A DNA stretch of 64,000 bases. It comes from Bryopsis sp. KO-2023. Taxonomy: Eukaryota; Chlorophyta; Ulvophyceae; Bryopsidales; Bryopsidaceae. The notes beneath the pieces are model-generated. The model saw nothing but the letters and a program-made list of their open reading frames with translations. It was not told the DNA's origin and ran no database searches. Both the position numbers and the translations under genes were made by a program. The stretch spans positions 3,472,001-3,536,000 of the forward strand of contig BSYQ01000004.1 of assembly GCA_030272585.1 (NCBI GenBank), written 5' to 3'. Positions 12,701-22,890 of this stretch are shown one piece after another. How positions within the stretch are numbered: the first letter of the stretch is position 1; each line of letters begins with the position of its first letter.

Positions 12701-13542
12701 CGGTTCTGTTTCTTCTCGTTAATGCAAGGGTGGATGATTCCATCGAGGTGCCAACCCCACCTTCCAGCCCTGGGAGCACTGGTAGCCCTGTCGGCCCCCG
12801 GCCAAACCTCAGAATAGATCCACAAATCGCAGCCGTCGAGGGCAGAGAAACCCTTGTCAGAATACATAACGAAGGGGTGAAACGATTGGCGGAGCTGTGC
12901 ACGTGTTGCATGCAAAGCTTGCTGGAGGTGGCCAGGAATTTGAAAAGTGGCGTCGAGGATGGGAAAACAAAGGAGGATGGGGTGTGGCCCGAGAGCTGCG
13001 AAGAGACCGGGCAGCTGCTGAGGGGGTACACCGTTCGTTTGGTGCATGATTTGGAATCGGTGGCTGGAGCTTTCGTGGAGGCTCTGTTGGGTGAGGGGAC
13101 AACTGAAGATGCTTCTCAAACACAGTGCATCATTCATTTCCAAGCAAATCAGCAATTTTTTCATCCATTTCAGCGGATTTTTTCATTCGGTTCAGCAGAT
13201 TTTTTCATTCGTTTTTTACAAATTTTTTCATTCTTTTCAGCTTCCCATCTTGCCCCCACCCCAACAAACCACCATGTGAAAGAGTACGTGCCAAATTCTC
13301 AACACAGCCCAATGTCTGTGTGAACAGGTGTTGGGACTTCGTTCGACGAAAAATTGGGGGATCTGGCGGTGCGACAAAAATCGGCCTCGCTGGCAAGCGA
13401 TCTGGAAGTGGATGCTAGGACGGCGGTCAACCGTGTAAAAGAAGGGTTTCGAAGTTTAATGTACGTCGTTCTGTGTACAATGGTCAGCGTAAGGGACGGC
13501 GAAAAATCAACTCCAGAAGCAAGCGAGAGGAAAGACGATTGA
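9733..13542 (+). CDS. FAM114 family protein (DUF719)
   Basis: Nine exons with closing phases: 9733-10386, 10743-10853, 11282-11382, 11569-11632, 11810-12002, 12188-12217, 12263-12554, 12729-13090, 13328-13542; about 673 residues. The N-terminal 130 residues are acidic and disordered, followed by a Gly/Trp-rich stretch (GGWGWGGGW) that resembles the WGYWGSWG block of FAM114A proteins. The core matches the family in order: a GRALGSLWGGLGGAV-type amphipathic segment, TVGRRAIALLDASPGDG, FYIYGGQQHWEALE (family: hLEALE), and a helical C-terminal block (GVKRLAELCTCCMQSLL). In animals FAM114A proteins are Golgi-associated Rab2 partners; that role is known from the family, not shown here. Exon 6 is only 30 bp. 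The start of exon 7 (12263) is the least certain boundary. Confidence 0.82.
12061..12080. repeat. T-tract/G-tract junction in FAM114 intron
   Basis: A run of about eight T followed directly by about ten G in the intron before exon 6. Similar junctions occur near 13688, 23271 and 23672. Confidence 0.8.
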
Positions 13543-14600
13543 TCGGGCATTTTTTTTGTTTCATCCCTGCATATTTTTCGTTTCCCTGTCTTTCTCTTTG
13601 TGGTTCTGAGTTTGTTTGGTGTTTTTTTTTTTCGAAGGGCCAGGGTTTGGTGGTGTAAAGGAGGGGTTGGTGTTTTTCTTTCTTTCCTTTTTTTTGGGGG
13701 GGGTTGGGGTTGGGGCGAGCGTGAAATGCCTGCAAATGACATGGTTCATTTGTGTGCTCTGTTTTTCTTTTAACGAGGTGTTGGAAAGGGCTGTCGGTTA
13801 ATATATTGAAAAGGAAAATCGAAGGAAAACAAAAAAGAAAACAATAGAAAATAATCTTGCTTGGGAAGGAATGTCTGGTGGGGGTTCCGGGGGAAGAAAA
13901 AAACGAAAACAGAAAAACAAAAAATAACAGAAAAAACAAGAAACAATTCAAAAGGATAAGGTTTAAAAAAACCCACAGAGTATGATCATGCTGTTTCTAT
14001 TCTCCTATCCTTTTTTTTCGGCCTTTTTTATTTTATTTGATAGAAGTTTGGGATTAAAACAAAAACATGGTAAATATGATGTAGGGATTTGAACACATCG
14101 GGAAAACACAATAAGCTGTCTCTGTTCAAATTGAAGAAAGGGGGGGAGGGGGTTATTGAAAGATCCATCAAGTCCCCTGTGGAGATGATCGCAGAACAGT
14201 TTTGGTGGGGGGGGGGGAAAAATAATTGCAACAAAGCCATGAAATATATTTTGGTGGTGTTTCTTTCTTTTCGCCTGATTGTAAGAAATGATATCGTCAC
14301 TGATATCGTCACAACCAGTTTTTGAAAAATCAACTTTCGATGGATTGTAACTGGCTAATTTTTTTTTTGGTGTCTCTTCACTCATACATTTTTTACAATC
14401 AGGAACCCCAAACAGGTTGTCGTCTTTCCTTTTTCTCCGGTAACAACTTTTCCTTTGCCAAAAAACCTAGGATTCCACATCTGGTCAAGAAGCGTCCTCC
14501 TTGACTTCAAAAAAAAAAAACACAAATATTTGTCCATAACTGAAAGAACTTGGCCATTTCTTGTAGCACTGTTTCCACGATGCTTTCACTGAAGTCCGAT
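13543..14600. other. Convergent intergenic, AT-rich
   Basis: About 1.06 kb between the stop of the FAM114 gene and the stop of the minus-strand P450. It holds T, G and A homopolymer runs (13688-13703, 13895-13960, 14205-14222) and no recognisable gene; it should carry both 3' untranslated regions. Confidence 0.5.
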
Positions 14601-17553
14601 TTATCTGCGTTTCTCGAAACTGGACACCAGCAAGCCTTCTTTCGGTCTAGGAACTGGGAAAATTCCCCACTCTTCGTCTGGGTTCATCATCCTCCAGTCA
14701 TATCCCCTCACCAGAACAGCCAGGAAGATTTGGAGGGCAGTCATGACGAAAGGTTGACCCAGGCATGCCCTTGGTCCCACAACGAATGGCAAGCTATATC
14801 CCCCGCTGTTCTGAAATGGACATGCAGATGCACCTGGCAGAACCACACCCAAAGAACTTGGTTGCTGTACGATTTCCCAACAGCAGTTGGGGATTCTCCA
14901 AGAACACCCCAGAGGTCGACATGAACAATACTGTGGATATCTTCCAGCATACAATGCAACAGTAGTTGTAAAATATGTTGAATGGAAAAAAAAACTATTA
15001 TTATTATTAATAATAATAACAATAACAATAATAAAAGACCCAGATTTTTTGGCAAGATCAAGCCCAACAGTTGTGCAGCATTCACCTTTCTCTGGCAGCC
15101 AGCGCTCCGGGAGGAACTCGTCGGCATTGTATTTGGTAGCCGAATCCCCCACATGACAAAACACTTGCCATCCAGCAGGCACCTTGAACCCTTCGAGCTC
15201 AAACGTAATCTTGGCTTGTTTCACGGCGACCGGGACGATGGGGGTTATCCTGAGAATTTCTTGCACCACGGCGGTGCAGTACTTCATGGAGTCCAAAGCT
15301 TCCAGGCAGAGAGCGCTGCCCTTTGATGCAACGACTTCAATCTGTTCTTGTCTGAGTTTGTCCAGCACTTTTGGGTTTCCTGCACCACCCGCCCAGACCA
15401 TCCAAAAGTATAACTCAAACACAGAAGCGAACAAGCAGGGAGCCAAAAAAAAAAAAGACTCACTGTCTGACAGGACTGTCCATAGGATTGCTGTTTCATT
15501 TCTGTTTTATAGGTTTCTTACCGACGTATTGAAGGATTTTGGCACAGGTCGGCCCCATTGATGCATTTCCGTAAACCATTGCTAGGACGGCATCCTCCAG
15601 TTCATCTGTGGTCAGACCCTTGCCGTTTCCATCCCTGAAAAACTGTTACAGAAGGTCACTTCATTGTCCCAGTCCCACTGTGGATAGAAATATAAGATTT
15701 TGGAAAAAAAAACAATCATCAGCACAGGTACATTTTCTCGACCAAATCAGAAATCTTACGGCGACCAACCCTCTCCCTCTGATTCAATAAGCCTCACCGC
15801 AGGGGCACCACAAAAAAATTGTCAACAAAACAGACATTCCAATGCTTGATTTTTCTTTTGCAATGAAAAATTTGTTCCGGCAGCTGCCAACACTCTGGTA
15901 GTTATTATTGTGGTTCACCTGGCGTCCATCATGAATTCCAGGCCGGAGCCACAGGACTCGCCGCTCTTGATCTTGCGCACACTGGCCTCCACCTTGCAAA
16001 TGAAAATCAGAACACTCCATCTCTCTTTCCCACAATTCGATTCTGCTTTTTGTAACCATGTCTATGCCTCGATCGACCATTGCAATCCCAGGTGCTCTTC
16101 AGCCAACCATACAGCATCGCTTACTTCTTTCAGCAGAGATTTTCTAGCTTCCACAGCTTTTCCATACGCCGTGAAGGGCAGGTCCACAGGAACCACCTGG
16201 AAACCCTTGGCCAAGGCATCGAACATCGCCTGGACGCGTCTTGCCGTGGCCAAATCGCCCTCCAATCCCAGCAAGCAGCTTCCAAATAGAGCAGAGGCCA
16301 TGTACGTGCCCCATTCCACGCTCGAGAAAGGTTTCTCCAGCGTTTCGACCCATTCTGTCAAGAAAGAATCGAAAATTCGCTCCATGGTTGGTATGTATCC
16401 TCTCATGGCATCCTTTGTGAAGGCGCTGGCCATGAGGTCTTTGATTCGATCGTGTTCTTGGCCTTTTAATAAATTCAAGCTTTTTGGGCCCACCTGCAGG
16501 GGCTCCATGCAAGGGCTTACTTATAGTGGCATGCTCTCATCGAAACATTCCATATACATTCCGACGTTCTTATGGCATTGCAATTTGCTTATTCTTTACA
16601 TTGTAAATTTTTTATTGGCCCAAATATGGAAATTGCTTCTCATAGCCCAGATGGTCAAATTCAGAAGAAGAAGAAAAAATCTACCGAAAAATGAAAACTG
16701 TTTTTTTTTCCTTTAAATATCAAGAAAAAGCTTCAGGAAATATCTTGAAGTCTTTGAATATTTCGAAATAAAAACGAAAAAACTGGCAAGGATGGTTGGT
16801 TTGTGGAATAAAAAGACACTGAATGAACGGAAAAGATAAGGCAAGTATCCGATATTCAGCTAAAGAATGCCCCCCCCCCCCTCCCTCTTTTTTTTTCCCT
16901 TTTCAAACAAACCCTGAGGAAAAACCATCCCTTACCAAAGTTTTTGTGACGTCTGGCCATTTCGACTCCACCAAAACGTCTTCTCGCCTCAGCACCGAAA
17001 GAACGTTTTTCTCCCCATACACCATCACAGTGTTGCTGCCCAGAATGTTGGTTTTCCAAACGTTGCCGAATTTCATGTATCGACTCACTCCAAAATCGTC
17101 TGGATTGGCAACCAGCGACAGGGTTTCCCCAACCAATGGCAATCCAAGGGAGCCTTCCGGCAAGGGCAGGTTTTCTACATCATTTTCAGATGCCCTGCAA
17201 ACGACTCACCCATGTTCAGAATTTGGTCGAATTGCTCAATCTCCGCCAAAACCTTCATAATGGGATGTATTGGCAAAAGCAGGGTTGTGCTTACTTTTAA
17301 ACTTTTCAAGCTGAATCTATCTTATATTTTTTTGTTGTTGTATACTCTTCTGATTTGCAGCACCGCTGCCCTCCGCAGCTTCTTTGACACGATGTCCGCA
17401 TGTACATCATTTTTAAAAACAAGAATGGAGATGCATGCCGTGCATTTGCCTTCAGTCATGTTTCCACCTTCACCTGCGAGCCGTTGGTACTGGCCGCCGC
17501 CGAGCGAACGGGGCTACGTGGCCTGGCCTGGTAGCGAAAGCCCTCGTTGGCAT
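14601..17553 (-). CDS. Cytochrome P450, probably plastid-targeted
   Basis: Eight exons on the minus strand: 17553-17474, 17316-17210, 17174-16936, 16493-16125, 15992-15919, 15634-15522, 15379-15086, 14833-14601; all phases close, 502 residues, normal P450 length. Recognisable in order: the proline-rich entry (LPLPEGSLGLPLVGET), the helix-C region, the K-helix ExxR (QEILRITP), PERW (EFLPERWLPEK) and the haem-cysteine loop FVVGPRACLGQ. Overall it resembles the CYP85-clan/CYP26-like group. The I-helix reads YGNASMGPT where most P450s have AGxDTT. The N-terminus is basic, Ala/Arg/Pro-rich with no hydrophobic anchor, like a plastid transit peptide. The gene is head to head with EF-P, 195 bp apart. 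Substrate unknown. Confidence 0.88.
14990..15035. repeat. ATT/AAT microsatellite in P450 intron
   Basis: Short run of TAT/TTA units turning into AAT/AAC units, so it is nearly self-complementary. It lies inside the last P450 intron. Confidence 0.75.
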
Positions 17554-17748
17554 GTTGGATATAATTCAACCCCCCACCCCCTCCCATCGTGCGCTTTATC
17601 CTCAGAGGATCATCCAACAACGCCCACGGCGGTGTCTGACTCGTTTTGAAAACGCTCTTCACATTCTTTTCAGGGAGGAGCGTACGTCATCATTCTTGAC
17701 AGAAACCCGAGCCATGCGAGTCCCCAGTTTTTTACCGCAGCGCGCTAA
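17554..17748. promoter_or_regulatory. Bidirectional promoter, P450 / EF-P
   Basis: 195 bp separate the start codons of the minus-strand P450 and plus-strand EF-P. Both products appear to be organelle-bound, so a shared promoter is plausible. I see no clear TATA box; this is inferred from gene layout only. Confidence 0.4.
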
Positions 17749-18677
17749 ATGTCGCGAACGATACTGCGTTCCTTGAGCAGATCCTTGCGAATCGCGTTCG
17801 ATGGTCAAACGACGACACGGGCCGCCGCCCTCGGCGAAAGCGGATGTCTCTGGGGCCCCTTGCAGCAGTTTTTTCGAGGCGCCAAAAAACAAGCGAACGA
17901 ACTGCGCGTGGGAAACGTGGTGGACATCAAAGGCCGGTTGTTAATGATCACCAAGTATCACTACACCCAAGGGATGTCGCGACAGTTGGGCAACGTGCAG
18001 ATGGAACTCAGGGACATCAAGACGAACATGAAGGCGTCTGAGAGGTTCAGGCCGGCGGACGGGGTAAACTTAGCCATTTTGGAAGACAGGAAATTCACTT
18101 GCCTATACACGGATGGAAACTCGGTGCATCTGATGGATCCTGAATCATATGAACAGGTAAGCTCATTCCCCTCCCCCCCCCAAAAAACAACAAACAAACA
18201 TGGAGTCTTCCTCTTGATTTGCTTGTATGCCTGATTGGAATTCAACCCAAGAAAGTCTGCCCAAGTTTCCAGACAAGATATTGTCCATCTGTCAATTGGT
18301 GATCCATTCAGGAATGAAATCGACCAAAAGATGTCGAGACAAATTTGAATCGGCTGCATGTATGCATTCAGATCGAGGTCGACAAATCCCTGTTCGGAGA
18401 ACAAGCCGTGTACCTTCGAGAAGACCTTGAACTGGAGGTGGCGTTTCATCAAGATGCACCTGTCACAGCGACTCTTCCCACAGCGATCAAAATGAAGGTG
18501 AAAGAAACGGATGCCCCCGCAGGGGCAGACTCTGTGAACTCCAAATTCAAACCGGCGGTGCTGGAGAACGGCGTCAAAACGATGGTGCCGACCTTCATAG
18601 CTCCTGGTGAGGAGATTTTCGTGAACTCCATCGAGAACAGCTTCATGCGGAGGGCCAACAAGTACAAAGAAAAATAG
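17749..18677 (+). CDS. Organellar elongation factor P
   Basis: Two exons (17749-18156, 18372-18677), phase 0 GT-AG, 237 residues. The first 50 or so residues are basic and hydroxylated (MSRTILRSLSRSLRIAF), a mitochondrial or plastid presequence. Then come the three EF-P domains: KOW-like domain I (ELRVGNVVDIKGRLLMITKY), the OB fold (LEDRKFTCLYTDGN, LMDPESYEQ) and the C-terminal OB fold ending near FVNSIENSFMRR. EF-P stimulates peptide-bond formation at difficult proline stretches on bacterial-type ribosomes. The loop at the tip of domain I reads TQGMSRQLGN, the eukaryotic organellar form with an arginine rather than the PGKG of E. coli. Starts are clear: the ATG opens the presequence and an upstream gap separates it from the P450. 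Confidence 0.92.
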
Positions 18678-19410
18678 TTTTAGGGAGAGGAATGCATGCA
18701 TGGATGCATGCTCGTTTGGTTTTCGTTTAGTGGCACGTTCTTTTGAAAAGATGGACGTGGTGTAGAAATTTTCAGCTTTGTTCTTCTGCAAGGGGAAGGC
18801 AGGAGGAAGGTTTGGATCGAAGGGTTTTATTTTTTTTGTCTTTTCGGAGGGGAGTTGCACAGGTATCGAGGTAACTAACTAGCTTTTGCGGTGTGTGGGG
18901 AGCATGTGATTGAGTCCAAAGGTGGAACGTTTCCTTCCCCCGTATTTCCAGTGTTTTGCAGCAATTGTGACTTGAAAAAACATGATGAAATACAGGAAAT
19001 GCTACTGAAAAGTCGTCACAAAAGCACAAGCAATGTATCTGCCTAGTGAGGTAACCCTCACGTCGGATACAACAGCATTAAGAACACTTTCCTTACAGGA
19101 AGACAGTCCACACACATCCTTTCTCCTTCTTTTAGTACAGAGCTAGACCTTCTTTTTCCAGATCTCCTCACTTCATTGTCTAAATCCGGCGTAGTCATTC
19201 CAGCAGTGTTCATTCAATTGACCTGCAGACGACACCAGTCGAAATGACTGTGAGTCACACTATTTTCCGTGATTTGGGTCTTTCCTGTGTACCAAATCAG
19301 TACATTGGGTGTACCTTCCGTACAAGCAAATTGATATTGACTCATCCTTGTCGTGGCTCCCTGTAGTCGCTTTTTTTGTCGCAAAGCTTCCTGCGGTCGA
19401 CTGCCAGGCG
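18678..19410. other. Intergenic, EF-P 3' side and CEP76 promoter
   Basis: About 730 bp. The first part is the EF-P 3' untranslated region with a GCATGCATGGATGCATGC near-palindrome at about 18693. The rest should hold the CEP76 promoter. No further gene or RNA seen. Confidence 0.4.
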
Positions 19411-22400
19411 ATGGAAAACGAACCACCCGTCGAGAAATTCTCGGTCAGCTATCTCAGGTGGAGGTTCGCTGTGACTCGGCGAGGGTGTCCCCATGCTTTG
19501 TCACGTGCGTTTCGTTTACTGTGGAGCGTTTGTCGCGCAGGGACGCTATTCGCTCGCATCTCAGGGAGGAGGAGGTCAGCGACGAGCTGAAAAAGTTCGT
19601 GAAAGGGGACGACGTCCAGCAAATTCTGGACGAGTTGAAGGTAGGAGACATGTCGGTTTGATTCACACGTTTACCGCGATCGCGCTGGCGCTCTCTCGAC
19701 AATGCCGATCAAGTACATTTCGGAGATTTCCTGTTCCGTGCGCAGAACAGCGGGTTCGTCGACAAGTTCGTGACGTCGATTTCCCAAAAAACGTCACATG
19801 GGGATTTGACGGACGGCTTCGCTGAAAAAGGGGGGGAGGCGTCCCACAGAATATCGGGACGGAGGCTGTTCGTTGCTGTCAAGCGAGGACGGGGGCTGCT
19901 GGAATATGTGCCGCATGGAGCGCCAAATTTCGAAGGCGTCTACGTGTGTGGGGAACTCTTCGGCCAGCGCTTCAGGTTGTCAATCAGAGCAGTGCAGCCC
20001 GATCTGGGTCGAAACGTAACGCACGTTTGAGACCGTTACGTGGGCGCTCGTGATTGCATGTGTTTTCTTTCCAGGTCTGAGATTGTGCCAGCTGCTCCAG
20101 AGGTGGACTTCCAAAGACGGGGATGCATTCACCTGCCAGAAGTGACGCTGCCAAACGACCCAAACATGCTTCTCAACTTCAGCCAACAACTGCACCTCGT
20201 CATGATAGCCACCCAGACGTCCACTCTACCTTCGGGTAATTTGCACTAAAAAAAAAACTTCCCCTTCAGCCCTGGACGAAGAAAAATCATGCCCCCCTTG
20301 GAAACGCTTTTTTTTTTTCGTTCCGAATTTTTTTATAACGGGTTTTCGCTATAAATAGCACATCACCACTACTGCTTACTTCGTTTCGTTCGGCTATGGA
20401 GGTTCATCTCTCTACGATGAAATGAAACGTCGCGTGGATGCATCGCGGGGAGAATCGTCAAGTGAAAGAACAGCCCCTCGCCTGATCGGAGTATGTTGCG
20501 TGGACTGGCGTAAAGCTATGACGGCGGCTGGGCGAGATGTCCAAATCGTGGCGGAGTTCGTCGCTCCACACCAATGTAAGCCCTTCAGTCACCCGCAAAA
20601 ATTCCTCTCCTGAATTTGTTGAGTGCACTCCACGTGGAAAAACGCGCGCGGATGAATCCTCACATATTGTTTCGTTTGATTTCCTTGCAGGCGAGCGTGC
20701 TTTGGTAGGAACTGTTGAAGTTCGTGTGGGGTTGGAGCCTGGCTTCTTGTGTCCTCTGGCAAAAGGCATTCTGACGGCGCATCAAGAACAGGAAAGGCAG
20801 GAGGTCGACGGAGCGCTGTCGAAGTTTCACAAGCAGCTCGATCAGTTCTGGGCGACCTGCGTGAAAGCAAACCCCCTGTTGCGGAAGGCACCTCTCGTGG
20901 TGAGTTGCATACAGCATTGAACATCAAAGAAGGGGGTTAATAGAGTCGGTCCATCGCATTTCTGACGCGTTGTTGGAAAGTTGTCTGTGCGAGGGGAAGA
21001 CGACCTCGAGAGGCCTTGCTGCTCGTTCGTTCGGCCATTGCAGCTGTCGAGGCTCATTGCCTGTCCTAGAGAGGCGGCACGATTCATCAGTTTGTTCAAC
21101 GACAGAATCTCATCGAGCAACAACAGGTGCTGGCTGCGATTGCATTCCTTGCTGGCTCTCAAGTCCGCCACGGAAGTACGTGATGTGTTGAAACACCCGC
21201 CGAACGAATAGTCAACGAATTGGGAAAAATAACTGCGCGCGTTCACGACCGCTCGAGGTTGGCTTGAAGGGTGTAACTTTTTTGGGATCTGTCCAGGAGG
21301 AGCGGGCGTTACTGCTCTGCAGCATTCTTCTGGGGTTTGGTCTGGATGCGTGGGTTTGTTGGGGAGTCGGGCTGAATGGCGAGCAATCTTGGGTGCTCAC
21401 GATAGACGGAGAGTCGCAGTCCTTGTGGGATGTACACACAGGTCAGACAATCGTCCCCGCTTCTTGAGGGATAGCTCTGCAGTTGCCAGTTGATGTGATC
21501 TATTTTTTCGCCCGCCCGTTTCGTGTTTTTTTTTACAGTTTCTAGTGTGTTGTTTGATCATCTAGGTCACCAATATGAGCTACCTTTTGATTCGGCGTCG
21601 GCTCCCCCTCTGGTGAAGCTCAACGGTGCGTTCAATCACGAATCGGTGCAAGTGAATGTGGGCGAGGAAGTGCCAGGCCAGCTGATGATACGCGATATAG
21701 ACTTTGACGACCCGTTCACCTGGAAACGCTTGCGCGTAACGTCCCAGACCGCCATGGGTTCATATTGGTGAGGGATTCGCGCGGGCGGCTGGAACAAACG
21801 AATGGTGACGCATAGCTCTGTTGATAACTTCGGGTGAAGCAGAATGTCTGTCTATCTGAAACCAGGTCTGGGGTTGACTTGGCGGCGCCATCTTACCCTG
21901 TGGACATCGAGGTGGGCGTGGAAACCGCAGTTAGGAGAATCGTGTGCGAGCATCGCCGCGAAACACACGATATCCAAAGGACGCGATTCGACGAAAGCTT
22001 GGAGCACATGCTGATGCCGCTGCTCGTCGAGTATGAAAACGTCAGTGATTTCGATCCCACTCGGAACTCAGCAGTGCTACTTCCCTCAAATGGATAATGA
22101 TCAGATTTTTCTGAATTGAAAAATGCCAAAAAAACTGGGCGCCCTGCCTGTGAGGCCTATCTCACACACCACCCCTTGTGTAAACTTCCCCCCACCCCAA
22201 GTGCCATTTCTCGGAACATCTGATTCTTCTCTGGAAAGAAAGCATGTAAACTCTCCTTGATTGGTTGGTTACCAGGAGGTATTGCTGAGTGCATCCCACC
22301 CCCAAGGAGGAGGCTTTCATGAAGGAATAAAGAAACACATTCCAAAGGGATGGATGGTTCAGGGAGTTCCACACCACTTCAATCACGCCGATGTGGTGAG

Positions 22401-22572
22401 GATAGGGTGCCAGCTCTTCGACGACGAAACCACTTATGATTTGTTCGGCATAGACATCCCTGGGGCAAAATTTATGATCCGAGCGAAAGCTTCGGTCTAT
22501 CCGGATGGCTTCGTATCGTTGTGGGTTTTGATCGGAGTGAAATACCCGTCCAGAAACGATGAAGATTTTTGA
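19411..22572 (+). CDS. CEP76: Centrosomal protein CEP76 homologue
   Basis: Eleven exons with closing phases: 19411-19457, 19541-19640, 19746-19975, 20075-20235, 20402-20575, 20691-20899, 20981-21175, 21297-21441, 21566-21767, 21866-22040, 22276-22572; 644 residues (human CEP76 is 659). It matches CEP76 from end to end in order: the N-terminal C2-like domain (RLFVAVKRGRGLLEY, QRFRSEIVP), the central transglutaminase-like region (CPREAARFISLF, LLCSILLGFGLDAWVC, LWDVHTGHQY) and the C-terminal domain (GIKKHIPKGWMVQGVPHHF, VLIGVKYPSRN). CEP76 limits centriole reduplication in animals and occurs in organisms with centrioles or flagella. The acceptor of exon 5 is the least certain boundary. Introns are short, 83-235 bp. 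Confidence 0.92.
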
Positions 22573-22890
22573 TTGGAACCACCACAAAGCAGGAGTATAA
22601 AAAAAAATCCACCATTTTTTTTTTCCTCTTCGGGTTTTTAATTAAACCAGAACAATCTGAAAAAAAAGAAAAAAGCACAGAAAAGAAAAGAAAAAGGATA
22701 TAGCAAAGAAAAGGTTTTGAGGGGGGTGGCGCCAGTTTCGTCGATCGGGAATAACAGGGAAAAAAAGAATCCTTGTGGTTAAGGAAGGGAGACCGGGACA
22801 AAATCCTTGTAGTAGGTTTACATGAGTTATTTTTGAAAACAGCTGACTAATGGGCGAATCTGGCATTGGGTTACATCATGTGATGTCACT
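22573..22890. other. Convergent 3' ends of CEP76 and radical SAM gene
   Basis: 318 bp between two stop codons on opposite strands; A/T-rich, no gene seen. Confidence 0.5.
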
